Source: Mesorhizobium sp. M2D.F.Ca.ET.226.01.1.1
GTDB lineage: Bacteria; Pseudomonadota; Alphaproteobacteria; Rhizobiales; Rhizobiaceae
Assembly (NCBI RefSeq): GCF_004022705.2
Contig: NZ_RZOY02000001.1
Coordinates: 1-64,000 of the forward strand
Length of the DNA stretch: 64,000 nt
Direction: 5' to 3'
Under the pieces are notes generated by a model. It was not told the DNA's origin. It searched no databases and saw nothing but the letters and a program-made list of their open reading frames with translations. Position numbers and translations under genes: made by a program. How positions within the stretch are numbered: position 1 is the first letter of the stretch; every line of letters starts with the position of its first letter. Of this stretch, positions 35,254 through 43,872 are shown piece after piece.

Positions 35254-36510
35254 ATGACCACACATTCGAGCGGCGTCTCGGCAACCATCGACCCGGTGAA
35301 GCTCGACAGGCTGGCGGAAGTCGCCATCAAGGTCGGGCTGCAGTTGCAGCCCGGACAGGATCTGGTGCTGACGTCCTCGATAGCGGCGCTGCCGCTGACG
35401 CGGCGCATCGTTGAGCACGCCTACAAGGCGGGCGCCGGGCTGGTTACGCCGATCTTCAACGACGACGAGATCACGCTGGCGCGCTTCCGCTACGGCGCCG
35501 ATGCCGGTTTCGACCGCGCCGCCGGCTGGCTTTACGAGGGCATGGCGAAAGCCTTCTCGAACAATGCCGCGCGGCTCGCGGTGCGCGGCGAAGACCCGTC
35601 GCTGCTTTCTTCGCAGGATCCAGCCAAGGTGGCGCGCGCCAACAAGGCGAACTCGATGGCCTACCAGCCGGCGCTGGAGAAGATCACCGGCTTCGACATC
35701 AACTGGAACATCGTCGCCTATCCCGACCTTGCCTGGGCAAAGCAGGTTTTTCCGGGCGAGCCTGACGATGTCGCTGTGGTCAAGCTCGCCGACGCGATCT
35801 TCTCGGCCTCGCGGGTCGATGTCGAGGATCCGATCGGCAATTGGAAGGCGCATAACGCAGCCTTGGCCGAGCGCACGAAATGGTTGAACGAGCATAATTT
35901 CCACGCGCTGCATTTCACCGGCCCGGGCACCGACCTGACGGTCGGACTGGCGGAAGGCCATGAATGGATGGGCGGCGCCTCGACGGCCAAGAACGGCGTC
36001 ACCTGCAACCCGAACATCCCGACCGAGGAAGTCTTCACCACGCCGCATGCAAGGCGCGTCGAGGGCCATGTCTCCTCTACCAAGCCGCTATCCTACCAGG
36101 GCACGCTGATCGACGAGATTTCGGTGCGCTTCGAGGGCGGGCGGATCGTCGAGGCCAAGGCCTCGAAGGGCGAGGACGTCTTGAAGAAAGTGCTCGACAC
36201 CGACGAGGGCGCGCGGCGGCTCGGCGAAGTGGCGCTGGTGCCGCATTCCTCGCCGATCTCGAAGAGCGGGCTTTTGTTCTTCAACACGTTGTTCGACGAG
36301 AACGCCGCCTGCCACATCGCGCTCGGGCAGTGCTATTCGAAGTGCTTCGTCAACGGCGCTTCGCTCAGCCAGGAGGAGATCGCGGAGCGCGGCGGCAACA
36401 AGAGCTTCATCCATATCGACTGGATGATCGGCTCCGACAAGATCGACATCGACGGCGTCGCCAAGGACGGCAGCCGCGTGCCGGTGATGCGCAAGGGCGA
36501 GTGGGCGTAA
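35254..36510 (+). CDS. M29-family metal aminopeptidase
   Basis: A 418-residue cytoplasmic aminopeptidase of the thermophilic aminopeptidase T/AmpS family, which removes N-terminal residues using two metal ions. Family blocks 'GLQLQPGQDLVLTS', 'LHFTGPGTDLTVGLAEGHEWMGG' (short pieces), 'NIPTEEVFTTPH' and 'NKSFIHIDWMIGS' carry the expected Glu, His and Asp ligands. Followed by a DUF488 gene on the same strand. Confidence 0.9.
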   Translation: MTTHSSGVSATIDPVKLDRLAEVAIKVGLQLQPGQDLVLTSSIAALPLTRRIVEHAYKAGAGLVTPIFNDDEITLARFRYGADAGFDRAAGWLYEGMAKAFSNNAARLAVRGEDPSLLSSQDPAKVARANKANSMAYQPALEKITGFDINWNIVAYPDLAWAKQVFPGEPDDVAVVKLADAIFSASRVDVEDPIGNWKAHNAALAERTKWLNEHNFHALHFTGPGTDLTVGLAEGHEWMGGASTAKNGVTCNPNIPTEEVFTTPHARRVEGHVSSTKPLSYQGTLIDEISVRFEGGRIVEAKASKGEDVLKKVLDTDEGARRLGEVALVPHSSPISKSGLLFFNTLFDENAACHIALGQCYSKCFVNGASLSQEEIAERGGNKSFIHIDWMIGSDKIDIDGVAKDGSRVPVMRKGEWA

Positions 36511-36532
36511 GCTGCTCGCCGGCGGAGGTGTG

Positions 36533-36889
36533 ATGGCCTTCGACATTGCGGTGAAGCGTGTTTATGAGCCGCCGGCGAAAGCCGACGGCCAGCGGGTGCT
36601 GGTCGACCGCATCTGGCCGCGCGGCGTCGCCAAGAAGGACGCCGCGCTGACGCTCTGGCTGAAGGAGATCGGGCCGAGCGACGATCTGCGCAAATGGTTC
36701 GGGCACGAGCCGGAGCGCTGGGCGGAGTTTCAGAAGCGATACCGGGCCGAGCTTGACGCAAATCAGGAAGCGGTGGCGCAGCTGCGTGGTCTGTTGCGCG
36801 ACGGCAAGGTGACGCTGCTCTACGGCGCGCATGACGAAGCGCACAACAATGCGGTGGCGCTGGCGGGGTATTTGGAAAACCGAAGCTGA
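36533..36889 (+). CDS. DUF488 family protein
   Basis: A 118-residue protein with the family signature 'VLVDRIWPRGVAKKDA' and 'LLYGAHDEAHNNAVAL'. The function of DUF488 is unknown; most are small soluble proteins. GGAGG precedes the ATG at 36533 by four bases; a GTG one codon earlier is an alternative. Only 22 bases separate it from the aminopeptidase stop, so co-transcription is likely. Confidence 0.88.
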   Translation: MAFDIAVKRVYEPPAKADGQRVLVDRIWPRGVAKKDAALTLWLKEIGPSDDLRKWFGHEPERWAEFQKRYRAELDANQEAVAQLRGLLRDGKVTLLYGAHDEAHNNAVALAGYLENRS

Positions 36890-36906
36890 TTGCTGAGATG
36901 TCGCGC

Positions 36907-37260
36907 CTATTCTCCGCTCACCGCCTCGCCATAAACCTCCGGTCTGAACCCCACCAAAATCCGATCCCCCACCTCCAGCACCGGCCGCTTGATCATGGTC
37001 GGTTTGGCGAGCATCAGCTTCTTGGCCTTCTTCTCGTCGAGCCCTTCCTTGTCCTTCTCCGGCAGCTCGCGAAAAGTCGTGCTGCCCTTGTTGAGCAGCT
37101 TTTCCCAACCGACCTTGCCGACCCAGCCGTTCAGTTTGTCAGCCTCGATCCCCTCGGCCCGGTAGTCGTGGAAACGATAGGGCACGCCGCGGCTCTCCAG
37201 CCAGACGCGTGCCTTCCTGATCGTGTCGCAGGTGGTGATGCCGTACATGGTGATGGTCAA
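36907..37260 (-). CDS. ArsC/Spx-family thioredoxin-fold protein (YffB-like)
   Basis: A 117-residue protein with a thioredoxin fold. The single active cysteine is in 'YGITTCDTIRKARVWL', followed by 'YRFHDYRAEGI' and, late, 'KPTMIKRPVLEVGDRILVGF', the pattern of YffB/ArsC-like proteins. Real arsenate reduction is unlikely to be certain from this motif; YffB-type members are of unknown role. Convergent with the DUF488 gene. Confidence 0.88.
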   Translation of the reverse strand: MTITMYGITTCDTIRKARVWLESRGVPYRFHDYRAEGIEADKLNGWVGKVGWEKLLNKGSTTFRELPEKDKEGLDEKKAKKLMLAKPTMIKRPVLEVGDRILVGFRPEVYGEAVSGE

Positions 37261-37444
37261 TTCAGGCCTCGGTTGGATGGGTCGCGAATCTGACCGGAGC
37301 CTAGGCTCGCCCTGTCCGCTTTGCCAGCGTGACTACGCGAAGGCGATTTAACGCTCGCGATGGCGACCGGAATATCGGCCCGGTCGCCATCTCTGATTTT
37401 CGAACCGTATGGCAGAGAAGCGAGGCGCCTCGAGCCGATCAGCT

Positions 37445-37798
37445 TCAATAATAGAAACGTTCTTCGCTGATCTTGCCGTTCTTGACGGTGTAGAGGCCGA
37501 CCTCGTCCATCTTGACGCGCTCGCCGGTGGATTTGGGCGTTACGTCGAAGCTGAAGCGCAAGGCGAACTGGTCACCATTGACATAGGGACCCTCGACCGA
37601 GCCGCCGTGAACCTCGTGGTTCGCTTCCCACCATTCACTCTTCTGCTTGACGGCCTCCTTGCCATTGCAGACGGCCATCGGCCCTTCCATCGCCTCGTAG
37701 CTGACGATGTCGTCGGCATTGTATTTCGCGGCGGCGCCGTGGCTGTCGCCCTTCTTGAGAAGTTCGGTAAAACCCTTGGCAATGTCGGCAGTGGTCAT
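37445..37798 (-). CDS. SnoaL/NTF2-like protein
   Basis: A 117-residue protein with the small alpha-plus-beta NTF2-like fold: an N-terminal helix ('IAKGFTELLKKGDSHGAAAKY') and later strands ending 'GKISEERFYY'. This fold serves many roles (isomerase, dehydratase, ligand carrier), so no function is assigned. GGAGG lies five bases before the ATG at 37798; a GTG at 37810 lies before that site. Confidence 0.82.
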   Translation of the reverse strand: MTTADIAKGFTELLKKGDSHGAAAKYNADDIVSYEAMEGPMAVCNGKEAVKQKSEWWEANHEVHGGSVEGPYVNGDQFALRFSFDVTPKSTGERVKMDEVGLYTVKNGKISEERFYY

Positions 37799-38143
37799 GA
37801 TTTCCTCCACGGTTTGGACCAGACTTCAAGTAGGAACCGATCATGCGTCCGCCACCGGGGCGCCGCTCCCCAGGTGACAATTCGTGTCAGGATCGTCGCG
37901 TCTGGAACTATGGCGCGGCCATCAGGCGCCAGCGGTTGAATTCCCTGCAGATCGTCAGGCCGCGCAGGCTGTGAATGAGGACGAACCCGCTCCTGCTAAG
38001 CTTTTGACCAGAACAAAACAGGGACACTGTCTCGCGGCCGGGGACAGTGGCCGGACGGGATTCTTAAAGGGACCGCAATCCCAGGCGGAAAATCGCTGTG
38101 CCTGGAACTGCTTGGCGCCGGCTGGTCATCGCCGGCACCGGGG
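37799..38143. other. Gene-free gap of about 345 bases
   Basis: No gene is supported. Near 38022-38055 the words GGGACACTGTCTC and GGGGACAGTGGCC form an imperfect inverted repeat. From about 38070 a GCAATCCCAGGCGGAAAATCG stretch recalls the family C repeats at 56083 and 60534 but is too worn to be sure. A plus-strand reading of 87 codons at 37884 has no ribosome site and odd composition. Confidence 0.5.
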
Positions 38144-39349
38144 TTAAAGCAGCATCAACTGCTCGCCGGCGCCAGCGCCTGCGACGAATTGGTCGGTGCG
38201 GAGCTGCCGTCGCTCGACATTGAGGCCGAGCCGCTTGGCGGCGATCTCGAAGCGGCGGCCGATCTGCCAGGCATAGGGACCGGCGCCCTTCATGCGCTTG
38301 CCCCATTCGCTATCGTAGTCCTTGCCGTCGCGCATGGAGCGGATCAGCGACATCACATGCCGGTAGCGGTCCGGATAATGGCGCAACAGCCAGTCCTTGA
38401 AGATCGGCGCCACTTCGAGCGGCAGGCGCAGGATGACGTATCCGGCCTCCCGCGCGCCGGCGGCTCTGGCCGAATCGAGGATGCGCTCCATCTCCGGATC
38501 GGTCAGGCCTGGGATGATCGGCGCCACCATCACCGAGGCCGGGATGCCGGCATCGGAGAGCTGGCGGATTGCCTCCAGCCGCTTCGTCGGCGTCGACGCG
38601 CGTGGTTCCATCGTTCTGGCCAGCATGCGGTCCATCGTCGTCACCGACAGCGCCACCTTGGCAAGACCGCGCTCGGCCATGCGCGATAGGATGTCGATGT
38701 CGCGCGTCACCAGCGCCGACTTCGTCACGATGCCGACGGGATGACCCCGCGCTTCCAGCACCTCCAGGATCTCGCGCATGATCCGGTATTGCTTCTCGAT
38801 CGGCTGGTAGGGATCGGTGTTGGTGCCGATGGCGATGGTGCGCGGCTGATAACCCGGCTTGGACAATTCCCGGTCCAGCATGCGCGCCGCATCCGGCTTG
38901 GCGAATAGCTTCGATTCGAAATCGAGCCCCGGCGACAGGCCCATGAAGGCATGTGTGGGCCTGGCGAAGCAGTAGACGCAGCCATGCTCGCAGCCGCGAT
39001 AGGGGTTGATCGAACGGTCGAAGGAAATGTCGGGCGACTCGTTGCGGGTGATGATGGTGCGCGGCTTCTCGACCTGCACTTCCGTCTTGAACGGCGGCAG
39101 CTCCTCCAGCGAGTTCCAGCCGTCGTCGAACACGTGCCGGCTGACCGGCTCGAAGCGGCCGGACGGGTTAATGCCGGCCGAGCGGCCGCGATTGCGGTCG
39201 GGCCGCACGCGCATGCCGCTCTGCTCGATCATCGCGTTCGCCATCTCGGCTCTGCCTGCTCCGAAAGCGGCAATGTCGGCGCGCACGATCTGTTCCATCT
39301 TCGCCCTCTCCCAGGGACTGTCGGCAGGCTGTCGAATCGCTCTGTTCAT
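38144..39349 (-). CDS. PA0069-family radical SAM protein
   Basis: A 401-residue protein with the radical SAM cluster motif C-x3-C-x2-C in 'YRGCEHGCVYCFARP'. The remainder matches the SplB-like PA0069 group ('TIAIGTNTDPYQPIEK', 'MVAPIIPGLTD'). Members use a 4Fe-4S cluster and S-adenosylmethionine; the substrate is unknown, although DNA photoproduct lyases are distant relatives. The start at 39349 has AGGA eight bases upstream; an ATG 36 bases earlier is weaker. Confidence 0.88.
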   Translation of the reverse strand: MNRAIRQPADSPWERAKMEQIVRADIAAFGAGRAEMANAMIEQSGMRVRPDRNRGRSAGINPSGRFEPVSRHVFDDGWNSLEELPPFKTEVQVEKPRTIITRNESPDISFDRSINPYRGCEHGCVYCFARPTHAFMGLSPGLDFESKLFAKPDAARMLDRELSKPGYQPRTIAIGTNTDPYQPIEKQYRIMREILEVLEARGHPVGIVTKSALVTRDIDILSRMAERGLAKVALSVTTMDRMLARTMEPRASTPTKRLEAIRQLSDAGIPASVMVAPIIPGLTDPEMERILDSARAAGAREAGYVILRLPLEVAPIFKDWLLRHYPDRYRHVMSLIRSMRDGKDYDSEWGKRMKGAGPYAWQIGRRFEIAAKRLGLNVERRQLRTDQFVAGAGAGEQLMLL

Positions 39350-39447
39350 GAAACTATTCCTATTTTGGCGATGAGAACAAAGCAAGAACTTTTTCGGCCG
39401 AAAAGCGCAACTGGCGCAAGTCGTGGCTTTCCGCTATTCGGCTAAGA

Positions 39448-39951
39448 ATGATCAGCGTCCTCATCGAGACCCGCAACGACGAAGAGGGGCTTGCCCGCAC
39501 GCTCGCCTCCTTGGTCGGTGGCGCGGTCGAGGGCGTGGTGCGCGACGTCATTGTCTGCGATTCCGGCTCGACCGACCAGACGCACCGCGTCGCCGAGCAT
39601 GCCGGCTGCCACTATGTGACCAGCGGCATCGGTGCCGGCATCGGCCAGGCGAAGGGCGACTGGCTGCTGCTTCTGGAACCCGGCGCGCGGCTATCCGAAG
39701 GCTGGATCGACGAAGTCGTCGCGCATACGGCAAAACAGACCATGCCGGCGCGTTTCTCGCGCGCCCGCGCCGATCGCGCGCCTTTCCTGGCCCGCGTCTT
39801 TTCAGGCAGCCGCGCGCTGGCCGAAGGCCTGGTCATCAGCAAGCGTCAGGCCGCGGCTCTGGCGAAAAGCGCGCGCAACGCCGAAGCCCTGGCGCGTGGC
39901 CTTGCCGCCAGAAGGCTGAATGCGGAGATTTGGGTCGCGCCGCCGAAGTGA
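39448..39951 (+). CDS. Short family 2 glycosyltransferase-like protein
   Basis: A 167-residue protein opening 'MISVLIETRNDEEGLARTLASL', with 'VIVCDSGSTDQTHRVAEHAG' holding the family 2 nucleotide-sugar binding Asp, and 'GDWLLLLEPG' in the position of the D-x-D motif, where the aspartates are not both kept. It is shorter than usual (about 230 or more residues). It may be a reduced or non-standard glycosyltransferase. Divergent from the radical SAM gene and convergent with moaB. Confidence 0.78.
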   Translation: MISVLIETRNDEEGLARTLASLVGGAVEGVVRDVIVCDSGSTDQTHRVAEHAGCHYVTSGIGAGIGQAKGDWLLLLEPGARLSEGWIDEVVAHTAKQTMPARFSRARADRAPFLARVFSGSRALAEGLVISKRQAAALAKSARNAEALARGLAARRLNAEIWVAPPK

Positions 39952-39964
39952 AGCCTGCGCTCCC

Positions 39965-40522
39965 TTACGAGCCAGGCTTGCCGCCGCGCCTGAGATGCTC
40001 GTCCAGCCGCGGCATGATCTCGACGAAGTTGCAGGGCATGTGGCGATAGTCGAGCTGCGCCTCGATGATGCCGTCCCAGGCATCCTTGCAGGCGCCGGGC
40101 GAGCCCGGCAGCACGAAGACGAAAGTGGCGTTGACGACGCCGCCGGTCGCCCGGCTCTGGATCGTCGAGGTGCCGATCTTGTCGTAGGAGATACGGTGGA
40201 AGACCTCGGAAAAGCCATCCATGCGCTTTTCGAAGATCGGTTCCAGCGCCTCCGGCGTCACGTCGCGGCCGGTGAAGCCGGTGCCGCCGGTGGTGATGAC
40301 GACATCGATATTCTCGTCCCTCGACCAGCCGAGAACCTTGTCGCGGATTTTGTCGCGGTCGTCGGTCACGATGTCACGCGCGGCAAGCGTATGGCCGGCT
40401 TGCGCGATGCGGTCGGCCAGCGTCTGGCCCGATTTGTCGTCGGCAAGGCTGCGCGTGTCTGACACGGTCAGCACCGCGATGCGCACCGAAATGAAAGGCC
40501 GGCTCTCGTCAAGCTTCGCCAT
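39965..40522 (-). CDS. moaB: Molybdenum cofactor biosynthesis protein B
   Basis: A 185-residue MoaB/MogA-type protein that binds molybdopterin and catalyses its adenylylation. Family motifs 'VLTVSDTRSLADDKSGQ', 'ITTGGTGFTGRDVTPEAL' and 'LPGSPGACKDAW' are complete. It overlaps the end of ispE by 14 bases on the same strand. Confidence 0.93.
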   Translation of the reverse strand: MAKLDESRPFISVRIAVLTVSDTRSLADDKSGQTLADRIAQAGHTLAARDIVTDDRDKIRDKVLGWSRDENIDVVITTGGTGFTGRDVTPEALEPIFEKRMDGFSEVFHRISYDKIGTSTIQSRATGGVVNATFVFVLPGSPGACKDAWDGIIEAQLDYRHMPCNFVEIMPRLDEHLRRGGKPGS

Positions 40523-41402
40523 CGCTCACCTCCATGCTGCGCGTTGCCGCGACGAACCAGTCGGGGTGACGGGCGCGGATCTCGATCGCCGCGCGCTTAG
40601 CGACATTGCCGGTCTCGAACAGGCCGAAGCATGTGGCGCCGGAGCCCGACATGCGCGCAAACGCAGCATCGGCACGCTTGAGTGCCTTCAGCGCTTCGCC
40701 GATCGCTGGTTGGATCGATTGGGCAGGGGGCTCGAGATCGTTACGCGTCGTCTCCAGCCAGTTGCGGACGGCGTGGAAGTCGAGCCGCTTCGGCAGCGCC
40801 GGCAGCGCCTCCTTGTCGCGACGGGAGAGCGCCTTGAACACGTCCGGCGTCGCGACGGCGACGCCCGGATTGACCAGTACCAGGCCGAGCGCCGGGAACG
40901 CGGAGAGCGGTAACACCTCGTCGCCGATGCCGCGCGCGACCAGCGGTTTTGACTTCAGGCACATCGGCACGTCGGCGCCGAGCGAAAGCCCGATCCGGGC
41001 CAGCGAAGTGTCATCGATAGCGAGCTTCCAGAGCCGCGCCAGAGCATTGAGCGCGGCCGCCGCATCGCTAGAGCCGCCGCCGACGCCCGAGGCGATCGGC
41101 AGGTTCTTTTCCAGCCGGATGGCGACCGGCGGCGCATGTTGCGCGCCGGCTTCCCGGCGCAAAGCATCGCGCGCCTTCACCACCAGGTTGCCGCCGTCCA
41201 GCGGCAGGCCGGCGGCATAGCGGCCGGATACCGAGAATTGGTCGTGCTCCGCCGGCTCGATCTCGAGCCGGTCGCCGAAGCGGGTGAACACGGCAAGGCT
41301 GTCGATGAGATGATAGCCGTCGGCGCGCTGTCCGGTGACATGCAGTGCAAGATTGATCTTGGCAGGCGCAAGCCACGTCCGGACCTCTGTGCCGGGCTCC
41401 AC
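40509..41402 (-). CDS. ispE: 4-diphosphocytidyl-2-C-methyl-D-erythritol kinase
   Basis: A 297-residue GHMP kinase of the MEP isoprenoid pathway. The start block 'APAKINLALHVTGQRADGYH' carries the catalytic lysine region. The ATP loop 'LPIASGVGGGSSDAAAAL' and the C-terminal 'ARMSGSGATCFGLF' glycine-rich segment are intact. Product feeds IPP/DMAPP, used by the polyprenyl synthase encoded at 43873. It overlaps moaB downstream. Confidence 0.95.
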   Translation of the reverse strand: MEPGTEVRTWLAPAKINLALHVTGQRADGYHLIDSLAVFTRFGDRLEIEPAEHDQFSVSGRYAAGLPLDGGNLVVKARDALRREAGAQHAPPVAIRLEKNLPIASGVGGGSSDAAAALNALARLWKLAIDDTSLARIGLSLGADVPMCLKSKPLVARGIGDEVLPLSAFPALGLVLVNPGVAVATPDVFKALSRRDKEALPALPKRLDFHAVRNWLETTRNDLEPPAQSIQPAIGEALKALKRADAAFARMSGSGATCFGLFETGNVAKRAAIEIRARHPDWFVAATRSMEVSDGEA

Positions 41403-41427
41403 AATGTCGGCTGCTGGCGAGATGGGA

Positions 41428-41613
41428 TTAGTCCTTGGCGAGACGATATTCGCCGGTCTTCGGATCCTTGACCAGCGTGCCCATCGTGCCGTTCGCCGCC
41501 TGTTTCTCGGTGCGCCGGATCTTGGCCGTCACGCGCTCGGCCTCACGCACGAAAGCGCGGTAGCCGAAATAAGCGGCGGCGCCGACAGCAGCGAAGAAAA
41601 TGATCTGCGGCAT
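41428..41613 (-). CDS. Small membrane-anchored hypothetical protein
   Basis: A 61-residue protein with one N-terminal hydrophobic segment ('IIFFAAVGAAAYFGYRAF') and a basic, polar tail ending 'GTLVKDPKTGEYRLAKD'. That tail looks like a small globular or binding motif seen in other rhizobial short proteins. No function can be given. A GGGAGGAG-like site precedes the ATG at 41613. It is followed by ispE on the same strand after 25 bases. Confidence 0.75.
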   Translation of the reverse strand: MPQIIFFAAVGAAAYFGYRAFVREAERVTAKIRRTEKQAANGTMGTLVKDPKTGEYRLAKD

Positions 41614-41696
41614 CTAAAACTCCTCCCGCGTTCTCGCGGCAAGGCCGGCCGGATGGGCTCGGTCAAGCGATCATGCTATCCGCAATCATGGCTTTT

Positions 41697-42554
41697 TCAA
41701 AGCCCGAAGCGTGCCCACAGCGCGCGCTCTTCCGCCGCATCAAGGATGCCGTTTGCGGCAGCGGCAGCGATATCGGGCGCTGCGAAGTGCGAGCCGAACA
41801 GGCCGAAACGGCCAAACAGGCCGCGCGGCGCGGTGATCAGCTTGAGCTGAGTCTTGTCGCCGAAACGCGTCCTGAGCACGCTGCGCATATCGCCCAGCGC
41901 ATCGACCAAGCCGAGTTCCAGGCCCTTCTTCGCCGTCCAGAATAGGCCGGTGAACAGGTCGGGGTCGTCTTTCAGCTTCGAGCCGCGCCGCTCCTTGACG
42001 AGGTCGATGAAGGTCTCGTGCACTTCGAGCTGCAGCGCCTTCAGCCGCTCCACGTCCTCCGTCTTCTCGGGCTGGAACGGATCGAGCACCGCCTTGTTCT
42101 GCCCGGCGGTGTGGACGCGCCGTTCGACGCCGATCTTCTTCATCAGCTCGGGGAAACCAAACGAGGCCGAGACCACGCCGATCGAACCGACGATCGATGA
42201 CGGGTCGGCGAAGATCTCGTCGCCGGCGACCGCGATCATGTAGCCTCCGGAAGCCGCGACATCCTCGACGAAGACCAGCACCTTCTTGTTCTTTTCCACC
42301 GCCAGGTCGCGAATGCGCTTGAAGATCAGCCGCGACTGCACCGGCGAGCCGCCCGGCGAATTGATCGAGATGGCGACCGCCGGCGCGTCGAAGCCGAACG
42401 CCTTTTCGATCAGGCCGGCCGTCGAGGCGAGCGACAGGCTCGGCCGGAACTGGCCGCCGCCGGCCATGATGGCACCTTGCAGCCGGATGACCGGAATGGT
42501 GACGACAGTCGAGCGCCAGGATTTCGGCAGCAGGCGGTTGAAGAGGCGTCTCAC
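41697..42554 (-). CDS. sppA: S49-family signal peptide peptidase (SppA-like)
   Basis: A 285-residue serine peptidase that degrades cleaved signal peptides or membrane proteins. The nucleophile is Ser102 in 'EDVAASGGYM' and the general base is Lys154 in 'TAGQNKAVLDPF', matching the Ser/Lys dyad of short SppA. An N-terminal hydrophobic stretch may anchor it. It is the half-length (single-domain) form, as in many alphaproteobacteria. Confidence 0.9.
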   Translation of the reverse strand: MRRLFNRLLPKSWRSTVVTIPVIRLQGAIMAGGGQFRPSLSLASTAGLIEKAFGFDAPAVAISINSPGGSPVQSRLIFKRIRDLAVEKNKKVLVFVEDVAASGGYMIAVAGDEIFADPSSIVGSIGVVSASFGFPELMKKIGVERRVHTAGQNKAVLDPFQPEKTEDVERLKALQLEVHETFIDLVKERRGSKLKDDPDLFTGLFWTAKKGLELGLVDALGDMRSVLRTRFGDKTQLKLITAPRGLFGRFGLFGSHFAAPDIAAAAANGILDAAEERALWARFGL

Positions 42555-42688
42555 GAGGGAATGTCTCCGGTGGAATGCAAAGAAGCAAGATGAGATCTAT
42601 TGAGTTGGTAAAGTCTGGGGCGATGTCATCTTGCTTTGGCATGTAGGAATTCGCCGGCCAACGGCAATGCCGCATCGTGCGGCCATGA

Positions 42689-43486
42689 TCAATCGCCGAA
42701 CAGCGATGAGAGCCCGTTATTGATCATTTCCGTCCGCTCCGTCGGCTCATTGCCGGATGGTCCGTGCAAGGTGAGCGGCGGGCGGATCGACAGTTTTCCG
42801 CGCGCGCCGAGCACCGCCCTGACGACGATGCGGATCGCCGCCGCGTCCGGACGCGGATGCACGCACAGCATCTCGGCATCGCCGAAGCGCCCCTCCATCG
42901 CATCGAGGATGGCGATAAGCTGCTCGGGCCTGGCGATGATGGCCAGCCCGCCATGCGGCCTGACGACGGCGGCCGCGCTCCTGATCCAGCGCTCGAACAG
43001 CCCGTCCTCCGTCACATGCGCCTGCCGGCGCAGCGCATCCGGCGTCGAGCGATCCTCGGCGGCATTGAAAGGCGGATTCATGATGACGAAGTCGAAGGAA
43101 TTGTCGGCAAGCCCGGCTTCAGCCCGCGCCCGGCCGGAAAGCGTGACGTCGGCCGTCAGCACCGAAGCGCGGTCGCCGAGATGCGCGTTGCCGGGATGCG
43201 AAAGCGTGGCAGCCGCGAACCCCGCCATTTCGGCGGCGCGCTCGACCAGCACGGCTTGGGCCGACGGACAGCGCGACAGCACGGCAAGGGCGGCGGCGCC
43301 GGCGCCGGCGCCGAAATCGGCAAGCCGCCCGGAAAAGCCGGACGGCACCGCGGCCGCCAGCATCATGGCGTCCATGCCGGCGCGATGACCGCCCCGGCTC
43401 GGCTGCACCAGCCAGAAACGGCCGCGATGGAAGGCATCGACCGTGTGCGCCGGCGTATCCGGGACGGGGGCGGGGCTGACTGCCAT
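42689..43486 (-). CDS. tRNA1(Val) (adenine(37)-N6)-methyltransferase-like protein
   Basis: A 265-residue class I SAM-dependent methyltransferase. The glycine-rich SAM motif is 'LADFGAGAGAAALAVL', and 'FDFVIMNPPFNAAEDRS' holds the N-P-P-F motif of adenine N6 or glutamine methyltransferases, as in TrmN6/YfiC. Its start overlaps the DUF2007 gene's stop by one base (TAATG), so the two are translationally coupled. RNA target is inferred from family. Confidence 0.87.
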   Translation of the reverse strand: MAVSPAPVPDTPAHTVDAFHRGRFWLVQPSRGGHRAGMDAMMLAAAVPSGFSGRLADFGAGAGAAALAVLSRCPSAQAVLVERAAEMAGFAAATLSHPGNAHLGDRASVLTADVTLSGRARAEAGLADNSFDFVIMNPPFNAAEDRSTPDALRRQAHVTEDGLFERWIRSAAAVVRPHGGLAIIARPEQLIAILDAMEGRFGDAEMLCVHPRPDAAAIRIVVRAVLGARGKLSIRPPLTLHGPSGNEPTERTEMINNGLSSLFGD

Positions 43487-43710
43487 TATTTCTGGCGGAT
43501 CTCGTTCTCGATGCCGGCATCCTTGAGGATGCGGCGCGCCGCGTCGGCCTTGTCGGCGTCGACCATGACACGCTTCTGCAAAAGGCCGATCGACCCTTCG
43601 AGCACGCTCATATTCTGGTCGGCGACGAAACAGGCGATGCCGGCGTCGCGCATCAGCGATTCGACAAAGGAGATGACGACGGCGTCGTTGGTGCGGACAA
43701 GCTCGATCAT
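43486..43710 (-). CDS. DUF2007 domain protein
   Basis: A 74-residue protein beginning 'MIELVRTNDAVVISFVESLM', with 'GIACFVADQNMSVLEG' and 'VMVDADKADAARRILKDAG' matching the DUF2007 (PII-like signalling) domain. Reading from 43782 would add 24 residues unlike the family. No clear ribosome site is present. Gene pair with the methyltransferase, divergent from the polyprenyl synthase gene. Confidence 0.87.
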   Translation of the reverse strand: MIELVRTNDAVVISFVESLMRDAGIACFVADQNMSVLEGSIGLLQKRVMVDADKADAARRILKDAGIENEIRQK

Positions 43711-43872
43711 GGAATGAAAATCGCAGGTTGCGGCGTTCGTGTAAACGTGCGGGTGGACACAGCGTCGGCCAAGCCGCGCCAATTCGCCTCTTGCCGTGCC
43801 CGGTTGTGCCGCCCTAGAGTCGAGTTGGGATTAAGGGTGCCGTCGTGCGCGTCAATTGAGACGGGAGTGATT

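Noticed and set aside
36907..37260. Calling the thioredoxin-fold protein an arsenate reductase
   Set aside because: The motif fits YffB/Spx-like members equally well and no other arsenic gene is nearby.
37884..38147. Plus-strand reading of 87 codons
   Set aside because: No ribosome site, no recognisable pattern, and it overlaps the end of the radical SAM gene.
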